Shown: one piece after another, positions 6,455 through 13,416 of the stretch | Numbering within the stretch: position 1 is the first letter of the stretch | Layout of the letters: every line of letters starts with the position of its first letter | Assembly: GCA_036397395.1 (NCBI GenBank) | Contig: DASWIZ010000012.1 | Coordinates: 1 to 24,473, forward strand | DNA: 24,473 nucleotides | DNA from: DASRUP01 sp036397395 | GTDB lineage: Bacteria > Patescibacteriota > Minisyncoccia > Minisyncoccales > UBA10102 | Direction: 5' to 3' | Made by a program: the position numbers and the translations under genes | The notes under the pieces: model-generated | The model's input: only the letters and a program-made list of their open reading frames with translations | Databases searched by the model: none | What the model was told of the DNA's origin: nothing

Positions 6455-6468
6455 GGAGTTCTTTTTGT
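6433..6468. terminator. Bidirectional terminator after the envelope operon
   Basis: A 16-position stem (ACAAAAAGAGCTCCTT with AAGGAGTTCTTTTTGT) with a TTGC loop and T-runs on both strands. It probably ends the minus operon upstream. The single non-Watson-Crick pair is G-U in the plus RNA. Confidence 0.65.
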
Positions 6469-6545
6469 AGCACCCAACTTTGAACCCGTATTTCTACGAA
6501 GTTTGTTAGCGTATTTGTATCATAGCAAACCCAGCGGTATTGTCA

Positions 6546-6582
6546 ACCCCGCACCTTTTGCGAGACACAAATGGTGCGGGGT
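6546..6582. other. GC-rich hairpin downstream of the envelope operon
   Basis: A perfect 10-bp stem ACCCCGCACC/GGTGCGGGGT with a 17-nt loop, 10 nt after the stop at 6592. No U-run on the minus strand, so it may be an mRNA 3'-end stabiliser rather than a terminator. Confidence 0.5.
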
Positions 6583-6591
6583 CAATGGTTT

Positions 6592-7464
6592 TTACAACTC
6601 CGCGGCTTCCCGGGCGATTTGGTGAAACAAGTCGTAGGCTGTTTTTACGTTTGCCTTCGCGTTTTTTAAGGTGTCGTTCGTTGCGGCCATAAAGGCAATA
6701 TCAATGTCGCTTTGTAAAATATCCTGTTTTAACTGCCCCAATTCTTCGGAAGCCTGGCCAATATGTTCTTGCGCCTGGCCAAGCAGGTCTTCCAACTGCG
6801 TAACATTTTTATCTACCTCTTTAAACTCGTCCAGGCGTTCCGCGATGCTTTCGGCCCGCGCGGCAGCCAAGTTTACAACGCGGTACTCAAAAGCTTCAAT
6901 ATGCGCCAACGACATTAACTTGCGTACTTTCGTCTGGGTTATGTCCTCGCGATAAGCTTTTAATTGCCGGGCAAGCTGGCGCAGCTGTTCTGGCGTGGTG
7001 GCTTGTTGCGCGCGCGTTTGAAAATCTTCCAACGCGGCAATGTCGGCTTGCAGTTCAGCCGCAATGGATTCTTTTAAGTCCTCTTCAATTACGGGAAACA
7101 ACGTAAGGCGTTCTCCCAGCACATGGGCGTGCTCTAAAAGCGATTCAATGGCGCGCAGTAATACCGCCTTTTGGTTTTCCAGTTGCTCGGGCTGTTCTTG
7201 CAGTTGTTCCTGCGCTTCCTGGAACTGCTGAATTTTTTCTTCGCGTTCCGTTTTGTCTATTTCCGTTTCTTCAACAGGCTGCACACGCAAGTTTCGCGGG
7301 CGCTCTTGCCGCTCTTCAGACCGCAACACGCGTTCTCGCAGCATGTCCGCCCGTTCGCGAAGTTCCTGCGCGCGTTCTGCCCGGGCAAATACAAAATTGG
7401 GAAAAAGCAGCCCGACCAGCAGCACGATTCCTATAATACCGGTTGTTTTTTGCAGGTATGCCAT
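6592..7464 (-). CDS. Exported or anchored coiled-coil protein
   Basis: About 290 residues. It starts MAYLQKTTGIIGIVLLVGLLFPNFVFA, a signal peptide or anchor cleavable near VFA. The rest is almost entirely heptad-rich helix (ERAQELRERADMLRER, EKIQQFQEAQEQLQEQ and similar), very rich in Glu, Gln, Leu and Ala and without Cys. I prefer the ATG at 7464, 7 nt after the upstream stop, because it begins the signal sequence; the longer start at 7536 lies inside the previous gene. It is the last gene of the sigma module. A role as an exported sensor or envelope structural protein is inferred from context only. I recognise no enzymatic motif. Confidence 0.75.
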   Translation of the reverse strand: MAYLQKTTGIIGIVLLVGLLFPNFVFARAERAQELRERADMLRERVLRSEERQERPRNLRVQPVEETEIDKTEREEKIQQFQEAQEQLQEQPEQLENQKAVLLRAIESLLEHAHVLGERLTLFPVIEEDLKESIAAELQADIAALEDFQTRAQQATTPEQLRQLARQLKAYREDITQTKVRKLMSLAHIEAFEYRVVNLAAARAESIAERLDEFKEVDKNVTQLEDLLGQAQEHIGQASEELGQLKQDILQSDIDIAFMAATNDTLKNAKANVKTAYDLFHQIAREAAEL

Positions 7465-7471
7465 GATAATT

Positions 7472-7852
7472 TTAAAACCCGGCCAGGGTAGTTTCAACTT
7501 CTTGCATTTGCTTCTCGTCTGCAAAGAAATCTTCAAACGTTAGTCCCCGGTCAATTTGCGCTTGTTCTGCTTCAATGGCGGCTATGCTTAAGGGCTGTTC
7601 TATAACAGGAGTTTGGGTCGGGACGGGCAGGGGCGTTTGTCCCACAAACCGGGTTCCCGCAAATACTGCCGCCACAAGGACAACCGCGACAACGGGCAGC
7701 GCGAAACGAACCCACATAAACGATTGGGGCTGTTCTTCCACAGGAAGCCGGGCAATTATTTTGCTTAACAGCTGCTGGCTTGGTTGCACGCTGTTTTTTT
7801 GCGCTTCCAGTTTTTGTATTATTTTTTGTTCTTCTTTGCTAAACGTGTTCAT
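7472..7852 (-). CDS. Single-pass membrane protein, likely anti-sigma factor
   Basis: 126 residues: a charged cytoplasmic N-terminus (about 1-45, helical, KEEQKIIQKLEAQK), one membrane helix (about 46-68, RFALPVVAVVLVAAVFAG), then a Pro/Thr/Gln linker and an acidic external tail (FEDFFADEKQMQEVE). It starts inside the sigma gene with a 4-nt ATGA overlap. Size, topology and position after an ECF sigma match anti-sigma factors. No zinc-binding HxxxCxxC (ZAS) motif is visible, so it would be a non-ZAS type. Function is inferred from context. Confidence 0.65.
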   Translation of the reverse strand: MNTFSKEEQKIIQKLEAQKNSVQPSQQLLSKIIARLPVEEQPQSFMWVRFALPVVAVVLVAAVFAGTRFVGQTPLPVPTQTPVIEQPLSIAAIEAEQAQIDRGLTFEDFFADEKQMQEVETTLAGF

Positions 7853-8412
7853 ACCAATAAATTGTTTTCCTTAAAATGCAAACGTAACACCTTTAACCCG
7901 CGTGACTGCGCCTGGCGTATGGCGCCCTCGGATTTTCCCACAATAGCTGAAATTTCAGCATTACTCAATCCCTCGATAAATTTCAGCGTTACAATAGCTT
8001 GCTGGTCTTCATTGAGTATGCCAAGCGCGTCTCGTATAAGTTCCGCTTCTTCTTTTTGTTCCGCTAACTCGCCAGGCCCCGGGTTTCTGTCTTGTTTATT
8101 ATGAAAAATGGGAGAGGCCGGGTCAAGCGGGGTGGATTTTTTCTTGCGCCAATAATCTATGGTGGTATTTCGGGCTATGCGATATAACCAGGCTGAAAAC
8201 GACTTTCCTTCCTGCTCAAAATCGCCAAGAGCGCCCCACGCCTTAACAAAGACGTGTTGCGTAAGGTCTTCGGCATCCTCTTTGCTCCGCACTCGGAAAT
8301 AAATAAAGCGGAATATGGGGGTAAGGTAAAAGTCGTACAAAGAGGAGAACGCGCCAGAGTCGCCATATTTTGCTTGTTGGACCAGCTCTTTCAATTCTTC
8401 AGGGGTCTTCAT
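7849..8412 (-). CDS. ECF-type RNA polymerase sigma factor
   Basis: 187 residues. Region 2 is clear: AFSSLYDFYLTPIFRFIYFR, then EDAEDLTQHVFVKAWGAL and FSAWLYRIARNTTIDYWRKK. Region 4 is clear: LNEDQQAIVTLKFIEGLSNAEISAIVG with helix-turn-helix KSEGAIRQAQSRGLKVLR. It directs RNA polymerase to a regulon that is probably envelope-related, given the wall genes upstream and the membrane partner downstream. The ATG at 8412 shares its A with the last base of the encoded CCA of tRNA-Glu, so the transcript has no room for a Shine-Dalgarno outside the tRNA. No other in-frame start precedes region 2. Confidence 0.92.
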   Translation of the reverse strand: MKTPEELKELVQQAKYGDSGAFSSLYDFYLTPIFRFIYFRVRSKEDAEDLTQHVFVKAWGALGDFEQEGKSFSAWLYRIARNTTIDYWRKKKSTPLDPASPIFHNKQDRNPGPGELAEQKEEAELIRDALGILNEDQQAIVTLKFIEGLSNAEISAIVGKSEGAIRQAQSRGLKVLRLHFKENNLLV

Positions 8413-8489
8413 GGCGGTCCCAAGGGGATTCGAACCCCTGTTACCAGGATGAGAACCTGGCGTCCTAGACCGGGCTAGACGATGGGACC
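8412..8489 (-). tRNA. tRNA-Glu (anticodon CTC), CCA encoded
   Basis: Full cloverleaf: acceptor GGTCCCA/TGGGACC, anticodon stem CCAGG/CCTGG around TTCTCAT (CTC reads GAG), T-arm AGGGG-TTCGAAT-CCCCT, discriminator G and encoded CCA ending at 8412. It starts 5 nt after the stop of the L,D-transpeptidase gene and its terminal A is the first base of the sigma-factor ATG. It is therefore embedded in a protein operon; no clear separate promoter. Confidence 0.95.
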
Positions 8490-8494
8490 ATATT

Positions 8495-9874
8495 TCAATA
8501 CGTATTCTTTATGTGGTCCAGTATGCGTTGCGCGTCTATGGCTACGTTTTCTGAACCAAGCAGGATTATGGCGATAGGGCGGGTTTCCCCCTGCACGGGA
8601 AGTTCAAAAATACCCACATACATTTCTTTTGCCGCCGCTGTTTTGCCAATTTTCCCGCCCACAAACGCAGGGTCTTTTGCAAACAAGTTAAAGTTGCTTA
8701 CATTCTGAAACGCCGGGTATCCGTACAAATCCGGGCGTTCCACTCGACCCGCGGAAACCCCCAGCAAAAAACCCCGGTTGTTATACATATATTTTGCCAG
8801 GTTAAACAGGTCTTCCGCGGTGGAAACATTTTCCGCGGCAAAGCCGGAAGCGTCCGCTATGTGCGTGTCTTTCATGCCCAAAGAATCCACTTTTTGGCTC
8901 ATTAAGTTTACGAAATACGTGGGTCCCAGGTACGAAGCAAGCGTTTCGGCAGCTTCGTTGGAAGACTCTTGTAAAAGAGGGTACAGCAAACTGTACACCG
9001 ATACTTTCTGGCCCGCTTTGAGTCTTGGCGTGCTTGTTTGCACCAGAGCTCGCTGGGGAACGGTAATTTCTTTCTCGATGTTTATATATTCCGTGGCGAC
9101 AATGGACGTTACCAGTTTAGTAACCGACGCTATGGGAACGGGCGTTTTGGAGTCTTTTTGCAGCAGCACGAAATTGCTTTTTAGGTCGGCCACCAATATA
9201 TTTGTCGCGGAAAGTTCCGGCAATTTTCCCTGGTACGCGAACTGGTCGCCGGCAAAGTCTTGTTCGTGTACCAATATGGGCATGCCAACTTTTACCTTTT
9301 CGTAAATTTTTTCCGCGTCTTCTACAGAAAGGCGAATGCATCCGCCAGAAAACGTGCTTTCCACGGGAGTGCCGTTTGGGTAATACGGCCAGCCGTGGAT
9401 AAAAAAGTTTCCCTGAAACGGAATGCTCGAGGGCATATATACGCTTCCAAACGAAGAAAAATGGTTTTCTTCCTTTCCTTGGGCTTTGTATAACCCGGCC
9501 GGAGTTTCCCACCAGGAACCCTCTTTTCCTTTTGTTACAATGGGGACATCATACAAGACTTCCCCATGTTCGTATAAGCGTAGCTGCATGGCGGAAAGAT
9601 CGGCTTCAATAAACGAGGCTTTTTGAGCGATAAACTCGTCTCTAACTTGCTGGAAAAACGCGGCGTTTTCAAGCTCCGGGTGCGCCCCGTAGGCAAACGT
9701 AGAAAGGTCCACGTCGCCGCGCCCAGGAATCTGCACGGTGTAGTTGTATACCTGGCTGCTTAGCATATACAGCAATACTGCGAACATGCCGCATAATAGT
9801 ACCACAACGCAAAGCAATACCCACAGGGGCACCACTTTAGGAAACGGTTTTTTGGCGGTTGTGTTTTGGTCCAT
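8495..9874 (-). CDS. L,D-transpeptidase / D,D-carboxypeptidase fusion
   Basis: 459 residues. One membrane anchor (about 17-40). YkuD domain, about 85-205: FFIHGWPYY (His160) and STFSGGCIRLS (Cys179, Arg181), the catalytic set of L,D-transpeptidases. Peptidase S11 (PBP5-like) domain, about 225-455: SVTK (Ser250, Lys253), SSN (Ser304-Asn306) and GGKIGKT (408-410), where the usual KTG is KIG. The two activities fit together: carboxypeptidase trimming of pentapeptides makes the tetrapeptide donor used for 3-3 crosslinks. It lies 33 nt downstream of ftsI. A weak -10 (TATACT) lies 9 nt before the ATG. Confidence 0.9.
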   Translation of the reverse strand: MDQNTTAKKPFPKVVPLWVLLCVVVLLCGMFAVLLYMLSSQVYNYTVQIPGRGDVDLSTFAYGAHPELENAAFFQQVRDEFIAQKASFIEADLSAMQLRLYEHGEVLYDVPIVTKGKEGSWWETPAGLYKAQGKEENHFSSFGSVYMPSSIPFQGNFFIHGWPYYPNGTPVESTFSGGCIRLSVEDAEKIYEKVKVGMPILVHEQDFAGDQFAYQGKLPELSATNILVADLKSNFVLLQKDSKTPVPIASVTKLVTSIVATEYINIEKEITVPQRALVQTSTPRLKAGQKVSVYSLLYPLLQESSNEAAETLASYLGPTYFVNLMSQKVDSLGMKDTHIADASGFAAENVSTAEDLFNLAKYMYNNRGFLLGVSAGRVERPDLYGYPAFQNVSNFNLFAKDPAFVGGKIGKTAAAKEMYVGIFELPVQGETRPIAIILLGSENVAIDAQRILDHIKNTY

Positions 9875-9883
9875 ATCAGGCCT

Positions 9884-9889
9884 AGTATA
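9884..9889 (-). promoter_or_regulatory. Possible internal -10 before the transpeptidase fusion
   Basis: TATACT in the 33-nt gap after ftsI, 9 nt before the ATG. The -35 is poor (TTTAAA region). Confidence 0.3.
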
Positions 9890-9907
9890 CAGTATTTTCC
9901 TGAATTT

Positions 9908-11578
9908 TTAAAGAGGCAGTTCGTAGTCCGGGGGAATTTGGTAATACGCGATAAGATACTCGGCCAATTCACGAAATACCGGAATGGCGGACGCCCCGGC
10001 AGCCTTGGTTTGGGGCCGGTCAAGCCTTACCAATATTAAAAACCGCGGGTCGAGCGAAGGGAAATATCCGATAAACGATTGCACGGTTTCATTGTCCGCG
10101 TACCCGGGTTTGTTTATGCCAAGTACGGACCAGGGAATTTGCGCGGTACCTGTTTTACCCGCAATGTAATATCCGGAAATTTTTCCCACCTCGTTTTTGT
10201 CTACCGAGTTGGTGAGCATAATGGTAACATCGCTTGCCGCTTTTTCTGAAATAACCCGAATTTCTTTTGTTTTTTCCGCGCGGTGTTCGGCAAGAAACGG
10301 TTCAACCATAACGCCGTTGTTCGCCAAAGCGCTGTAGGCGCGCACCAGCTGCATGGGCGTCATTTCAATGCCCTGGCCAAACGCGGCCGTTGCGAAGTTA
10401 ATGTCGCGGCCGTTTTTTACAACCGTGTTTTTCGAATACACCTCGCCCGCCAAATCAACGTCGGTTGGTTCAAAAAGCTTAAATTTGTCCAAATACCGCA
10501 AAAAGTTTTTATGGCCAAGCTGGCGTTCCGCGAACGCGGCTCCGGTGTTTATGGAATGCGCCAGCACTTCGGACATGGTTTGCAGCCCATATGTTTTAAA
10601 ATCATAATTGTAAATGGTATAGCCGTTTAGGGTAAGCTGTCCGCTGTCGGTATAGGTTGTTTGCGGGGTAACTTTGTTAGCGTCTAAGGCCGCGGCCATG
10701 GTAAGGGACTTCATAACCGAACCCGGTTCAAATATTTTTTCCACGGCGGCGTTTTGGAACACGCCGATGTTTTCTTGGTTAAAATAGTCGTTGGGGTTGT
10801 AGGTTGGCGTATTCGCCAGGGCGAATATTTTTCCGGTTTTCGGGTCTAGCACAATAACGGTTCCGGTAACAAAATGCACCTGTTCTTTGTGTTTTTCCAG
10901 AAGGGATTCAGCCATTTGCTGAACGTTATAGTCTAAGGTAAGCACAACGTCTGAACCGTCCTGTGTGCCTCTGTCCAGGGAAGCCAAAATATAGGAAGCC
11001 GGGTTAAACGAGTTTCCCGAAAGCCCCTCTTTGCCTTCCAGCGCGTCGTTATAATATTCTTCTATGCCGTATTGGCCTTGGCCGTCCTGGTTGGTAAAGC
11101 CCGCGACGTGCGCGGCCAGCTGCTGCTGGGGGTACGTGCGCACTTCTTCCTGGCCTATGTGTATGCCGGGAATACGCAATGCTTCAACGCGCGAAACTTC
11201 CTCTTCGGAAATGCGCTTTTTTAAAAACTCAAACAAACTTTCCTTTTTTTGCAGTTTGGGAAGGATTTCGTTTTCTTCCAATGCCAAAGCGGCAGCCACC
11301 TGGCGGGCCGCGTCCTCGGGGTTCTCGATTTTCGCGGGTGAGGCAAACGCGTACGGAATTTTCTGGTTGGTGGCCAGCACGTATAGCTCTCCTTTGCGGT
11401 CCTGGATAAAAATAGCGCCGCGCTGGCCCTTGCTGAAGGCGGCGACATTCTGCTGGCCTTGCGCGAGCGCTTTATAAAAGCCGTCGTTTAGCACCTGTAA
11501 AAAAACGAGGCGTCCCACAATGCAGACGCCAAGCCCGAATATGACTAGAAGAATAAGGTTTGCCCTCCAATTTTTCAT
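9908..11578 (-). CDS. ftsI: Penicillin-binding protein 2 / FtsI, septal transpeptidase
   Basis: 556 residues. Short N-terminus and one membrane helix (about 6-27), PBP dimerisation/pedestal domain with RGAIFIQDRKGE and a middle block TYPQQQLAAHVAGF, then the transpeptidase domain. Active-site motifs are intact: SVMK (Ser287, Lys290), SIN (342-344) and KTGT (475-478). It crosslinks peptidoglycan at the division site. It is the fourth gene of the dcw cluster and starts inside ftsL with a 4-nt ATGA overlap. No C-terminal PASTA domains. Confidence 0.93.
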   Translation of the reverse strand: MKNWRANLILLVIFGLGVCIVGRLVFLQVLNDGFYKALAQGQQNVAAFSKGQRGAIFIQDRKGELYVLATNQKIPYAFASPAKIENPEDAARQVAAALALEENEILPKLQKKESLFEFLKKRISEEEVSRVEALRIPGIHIGQEEVRTYPQQQLAAHVAGFTNQDGQGQYGIEEYYNDALEGKEGLSGNSFNPASYILASLDRGTQDGSDVVLTLDYNVQQMAESLLEKHKEQVHFVTGTVIVLDPKTGKIFALANTPTYNPNDYFNQENIGVFQNAAVEKIFEPGSVMKSLTMAAALDANKVTPQTTYTDSGQLTLNGYTIYNYDFKTYGLQTMSEVLAHSINTGAAFAERQLGHKNFLRYLDKFKLFEPTDVDLAGEVYSKNTVVKNGRDINFATAAFGQGIEMTPMQLVRAYSALANNGVMVEPFLAEHRAEKTKEIRVISEKAASDVTIMLTNSVDKNEVGKISGYYIAGKTGTAQIPWSVLGINKPGYADNETVQSFIGYFPSLDPRFLILVRLDRPQTKAAGASAIPVFRELAEYLIAYYQIPPDYELPL

Positions 11579-11880
11579 TGCTGGGCAACAGGACCGGCTG
11601 ATACTCGAACATAGGTTACTTTATCCACCTTCCGAAAGTTTTTTTCCGCGGCCAATATTTCCATGTCCTTTAGGGAAATTGCCTGGAATGTTTGGGCTTG
11701 CAGGGTGGCGTTGCCGTACTTTAACTCTGAAAGCTGTTCCTCTGTTTCGGCTATGTGGTAGGCCAGCTGGGTAAGGTAGTTTAGCTGGAAAATATACAAT
11801 CCTACCAAAAGCGCTGAAAGCGCGATTCCAAAAATGAAAAGGAGTTTTTTTCTTGCAAGGAATAAGGTGAAGAAGGTCAT
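11575..11880 (-). CDS. ftsL: FtsL-like division protein
   Basis: 101 residues: short basic N-terminus, one membrane helix (about 12-34) and a coiled coil (about 38-75, LAYHIAETEEQLSELKYGN), then DMEILAAEKNFRKVDKVTYV, which resembles the end of FtsL/DivIC proteins. It is assigned mainly by size, topology and position between rsmH and ftsI. Overlaps both neighbours by 4 nt. FtsL proteins scaffold the septal wall synthase. Confidence 0.75.
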   Translation of the reverse strand: MTFFTLFLARKKLLFIFGIALSALLVGLYIFQLNYLTQLAYHIAETEEQLSELKYGNATLQAQTFQAISLKDMEILAAEKNFRKVDKVTYVRVSAGPVAQQ

Positions 11881-12752
11881 AGTTTTTTTGCTACCCGAAG
11901 TTTCGCCGAGCGCGACCTGGGGTTATGTTGTATTTCGGTTTGACTTGGGACTATTGGTTTTTTGGTTATGGGTTGTAACGAATGTTCCTGTTTGAAAAAG
12001 TTTTTTACCACGCGGTCTTCCAAAGAATGAAAGGAAACAACTGCTATGGTTCCTCCGGCGGGCAGAACTTCCGCCGCGCCTTTTAAGCCGGCCCGCACGT
12101 TTTCCAGTTCGTTATTGGCGGCAATGCGCAAGGCCTGAAATGTTTTGGTGGCAGCCGCGATTTTTTTCCGCTGGTAAGACTTTGGCGTGGCTTGCTCGAT
12201 TATTTTTACCAACTGGCCGGTTTTCGTTATGGGCTTTTGCGCCCGGTGTTCTACAATTGCTGTTGCTATTTGATTTGCGAATTCTTCCTCGCCATATTCT
12301 TTTAGTATGCGTTCCAGCTCCGCTTTGCTGCTAAAATTTACAATTTTTTCCGCCGTAACCGGATTTGTTTTTGAATACCGCATGTCCAGGGGTTCGTCTT
12401 TTTGAAAGCTCAATCCCCTGCCCCGGCCCAATTGGTCTGAAGAAAATCCCAGGTCAAACACTATTCCTGTTATGGGCTGAAACTTTTCTTCCCGAACAAT
12501 GTTTTTTACGTCTGCAAAATTTCCTTCCCGCAGCACCAATCGGTTTTGGATTTTGGATTTTGGATTTTGGATTTTCAGCTGTTTGATTGCTTCTTGGTCC
12601 CAATCAATCGCCAGCACCTTTCCTTTGGGCGCCGTGCGTTCCAGTATTGCCGTGGTATGTCCTCCCGCCCCCGCGGTACAATCGACAAAATTCTGGTTTG
12701 GTTTTGGATCCAGGTATTCCAGTATTTTGTCGGTTAGTACTGCTTTGTGCAT
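11877..12752 (-). CDS. rsmH: 16S rRNA m4C1402 methyltransferase RsmH (MraW)
   Basis: 291 residues, close to the family norm. AdoMet site VDCTAGAGGHTTAIL near the N-terminus, VLAIDWDQEAI (motif II), GIVFDLGFSSDQLGRGRGLSF, DMRY, and the C-terminal block GTIAVVSFHSLEDRVVKNFF. It methylates N4 of C1402 in 16S rRNA. Position after mraZ (4-nt gap) and before ftsL (4-nt overlap) is the standard dcw order. Residues around 60-70 are encoded by a tandem heptanucleotide tract (12544-12575), unusual for an essential-type gene. Confidence 0.95.
   Translation of the reverse strand: MHKAVLTDKILEYLDPKPNQNFVDCTAGAGGHTTAILERTAPKGKVLAIDWDQEAIKQLKIQNPKSKIQNRLVLREGNFADVKNIVREEKFQPITGIVFDLGFSSDQLGRGRGLSFQKDEPLDMRYSKTNPVTAEKIVNFSSKAELERILKEYGEEEFANQIATAIVEHRAQKPITKTGQLVKIIEQATPKSYQRKKIAAATKTFQALRIAANNELENVRAGLKGAAEVLPAGGTIAVVSFHSLEDRVVKNFFKQEHSLQPITKKPIVPSQTEIQHNPRSRSAKLRVAKKL
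12544..12575. repeat. Tandem heptanucleotide tract inside rsmH
   Basis: Four perfect TTTTGGA units plus a trailing TTTT (plus strand). In the rsmH frame it encodes an IQNPKSKIQN-type segment between two AdoMet-domain motifs. Gain or loss of one unit changes the frame. Confidence 0.9.
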
Positions 12753-12756
12753 ATTG

Positions 12757-13188
12757 TCAAATTCCCAGTTCTTTCAGCCGCTCTGCCATGTTTCCCACTT
12801 CTTTTTCCATTTTTGTCTTATATTCATGCCACTTGGTTTCATCCCAGATCTCGATTCGGTTGTATACGCCCGCTATTACGGTTTTTTTGTTCAATGAGGC
12901 GTATTGTTTTAAATAATCGGGGACCAGAATGCGGCCAAGTTTGTCTAAATCCCCTTCCATGGCGCCGGCCAACATAAGCCTTGCGAATCCCCGGGCGTCA
13001 GCTTGCGCCAAAGGCAGCTTGCTTAACTTGTCGGCCAGTTCCGCCCAATCTTTCGCGGAGTATAAAAAAAGACAGCTGTCGAGCCCGCGCGTGATGACTG
13101 CTTTTTTCCCAAGGGCTTGGCGAAATTTGGATGGAATGGCAAGCCGCTTTTTCTCATCAATAGAATATGTATACTCTCCTAAAAACAT
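12757..13188 (-). CDS. mraZ: Transcriptional regulator MraZ
   Basis: 143 residues, the usual length. Two SpoVT/AbrB-like half-domains: YSIDEKKRLAIPSKFR at the N-terminus and LDKLGRILVPDYLKQYA around residue 80. The second copy keeps the D..GR signature; the first has K where G is usual (DEKKR). MraZ binds direct repeats in its own promoter and represses the dcw operon. Three GTGG repeats spaced by exactly 10 bp lie at 13241-13264, just downstream of a promoter. The start is the only ATG giving the conserved MFLGEY N-terminus. Confidence 0.95.
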   Translation of the reverse strand: MFLGEYTYSIDEKKRLAIPSKFRQALGKKAVITRGLDSCLFLYSAKDWAELADKLSKLPLAQADARGFARLMLAGAMEGDLDKLGRILVPDYLKQYASLNKKTVIAGVYNRIEIWDETKWHEYKTKMEKEVGNMAERLKELGI

Positions 13189-13240
13189 AGCTATTCAGCT
13201 TAAACGGTTTGGAGTTATCCACAGAATGGGTTAGTTTTCC

Positions 13241-13264
13241 CCACTTTTATCCACAATTCGCCAC
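13241..13264 (-). promoter_or_regulatory. MraZ box (operator)
   Basis: GTGG at 13241, 13251 and 13261 gives three direct repeats with a 10-bp period, the arrangement known for MraZ operators. They sit just after the predicted transcription start. Further GTGG pairs (8-nt spacing) lie at 13282/13290 and 13306/13314. Confidence 0.65.
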
Positions 13265-13273
13265 CTACCTACC

Positions 13274-13302
13274 AATATACGCCACTCATCCACCCCGGTC
13301 AA
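13274..13302 (-). promoter_or_regulatory. mraZ (dcw) promoter
   Basis: TTGACC (13297-13302), 17 nt, TATATT (13274-13279). Predicted start near 13267, giving a leader of about 80 nt before the mraZ ATG. Confidence 0.65.
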
Positions 13303-13318
13303 CCCCCACTTATCCACA

Positions 13319-13347
13319 CCTCGACTCGCTCCGCTCGCTCGGTGCAA
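13319..13347. repeat. CTCGCT-type REP-like unit, copy 2
   Basis: Matches the reverse complement of 5840-5867 with a few substitutions and shares the CGACTCGCT and CGCTCGCTC blocks and a GCAAG flank. Lies between the mraZ promoter and the terminator of the neighbouring operon. Confidence 0.5.
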
Positions 13348-13350
13348 GCG

Positions 13351-13378
13351 CCAAAAATAAAGGAGGTCTGACCTCCTT
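13351..13378 (-). terminator. Terminator of the metallopeptidase/membrane-protein operon
   Basis: Minus RNA: AAGGAGGT-CAG-ACCTCCTT followed by TATTTTT. The stem is identical to a full Shine-Dalgarno/anti-Shine-Dalgarno duplex. Confidence 0.85.
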
Positions 13379-13416
13379 CATCTATTTAAGGTTGGAAAAG
13401 ATCTTCGGGTTCGTTT

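Larger units (their letters stand above)
13215..13318 (+). promoter_or_regulatory. Three perfect DnaA-box 9-mers upstream of mraZ
   Basis: TTATCCACA occurs at 13215-13223, 13247-13255 and 13310-13318, all in the same orientation. They overlap part of the GTGG repeats, so the same bases could serve DnaA and MraZ. Confidence 0.55.

Noticed and set aside
6338..6625. 95-codon plus-strand ORF (MDPAGFAPAS...)
   Set aside because: Its first part is the antisense of the tRNA-like T-arm and acceptor and it crosses two hairpins; a typical antisense artefact.
8254..8478. Plus-strand ORF ending GIRTPVTRM...
   Set aside because: Antisense of tRNA-Glu and of the sigma-factor gene.
13215..13318. Replication origin
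   Set aside because: Three DnaA boxes are present but no AT-rich unwinding element or dnaA/dnaN genes are nearby, so I report the boxes but do not call an origin.
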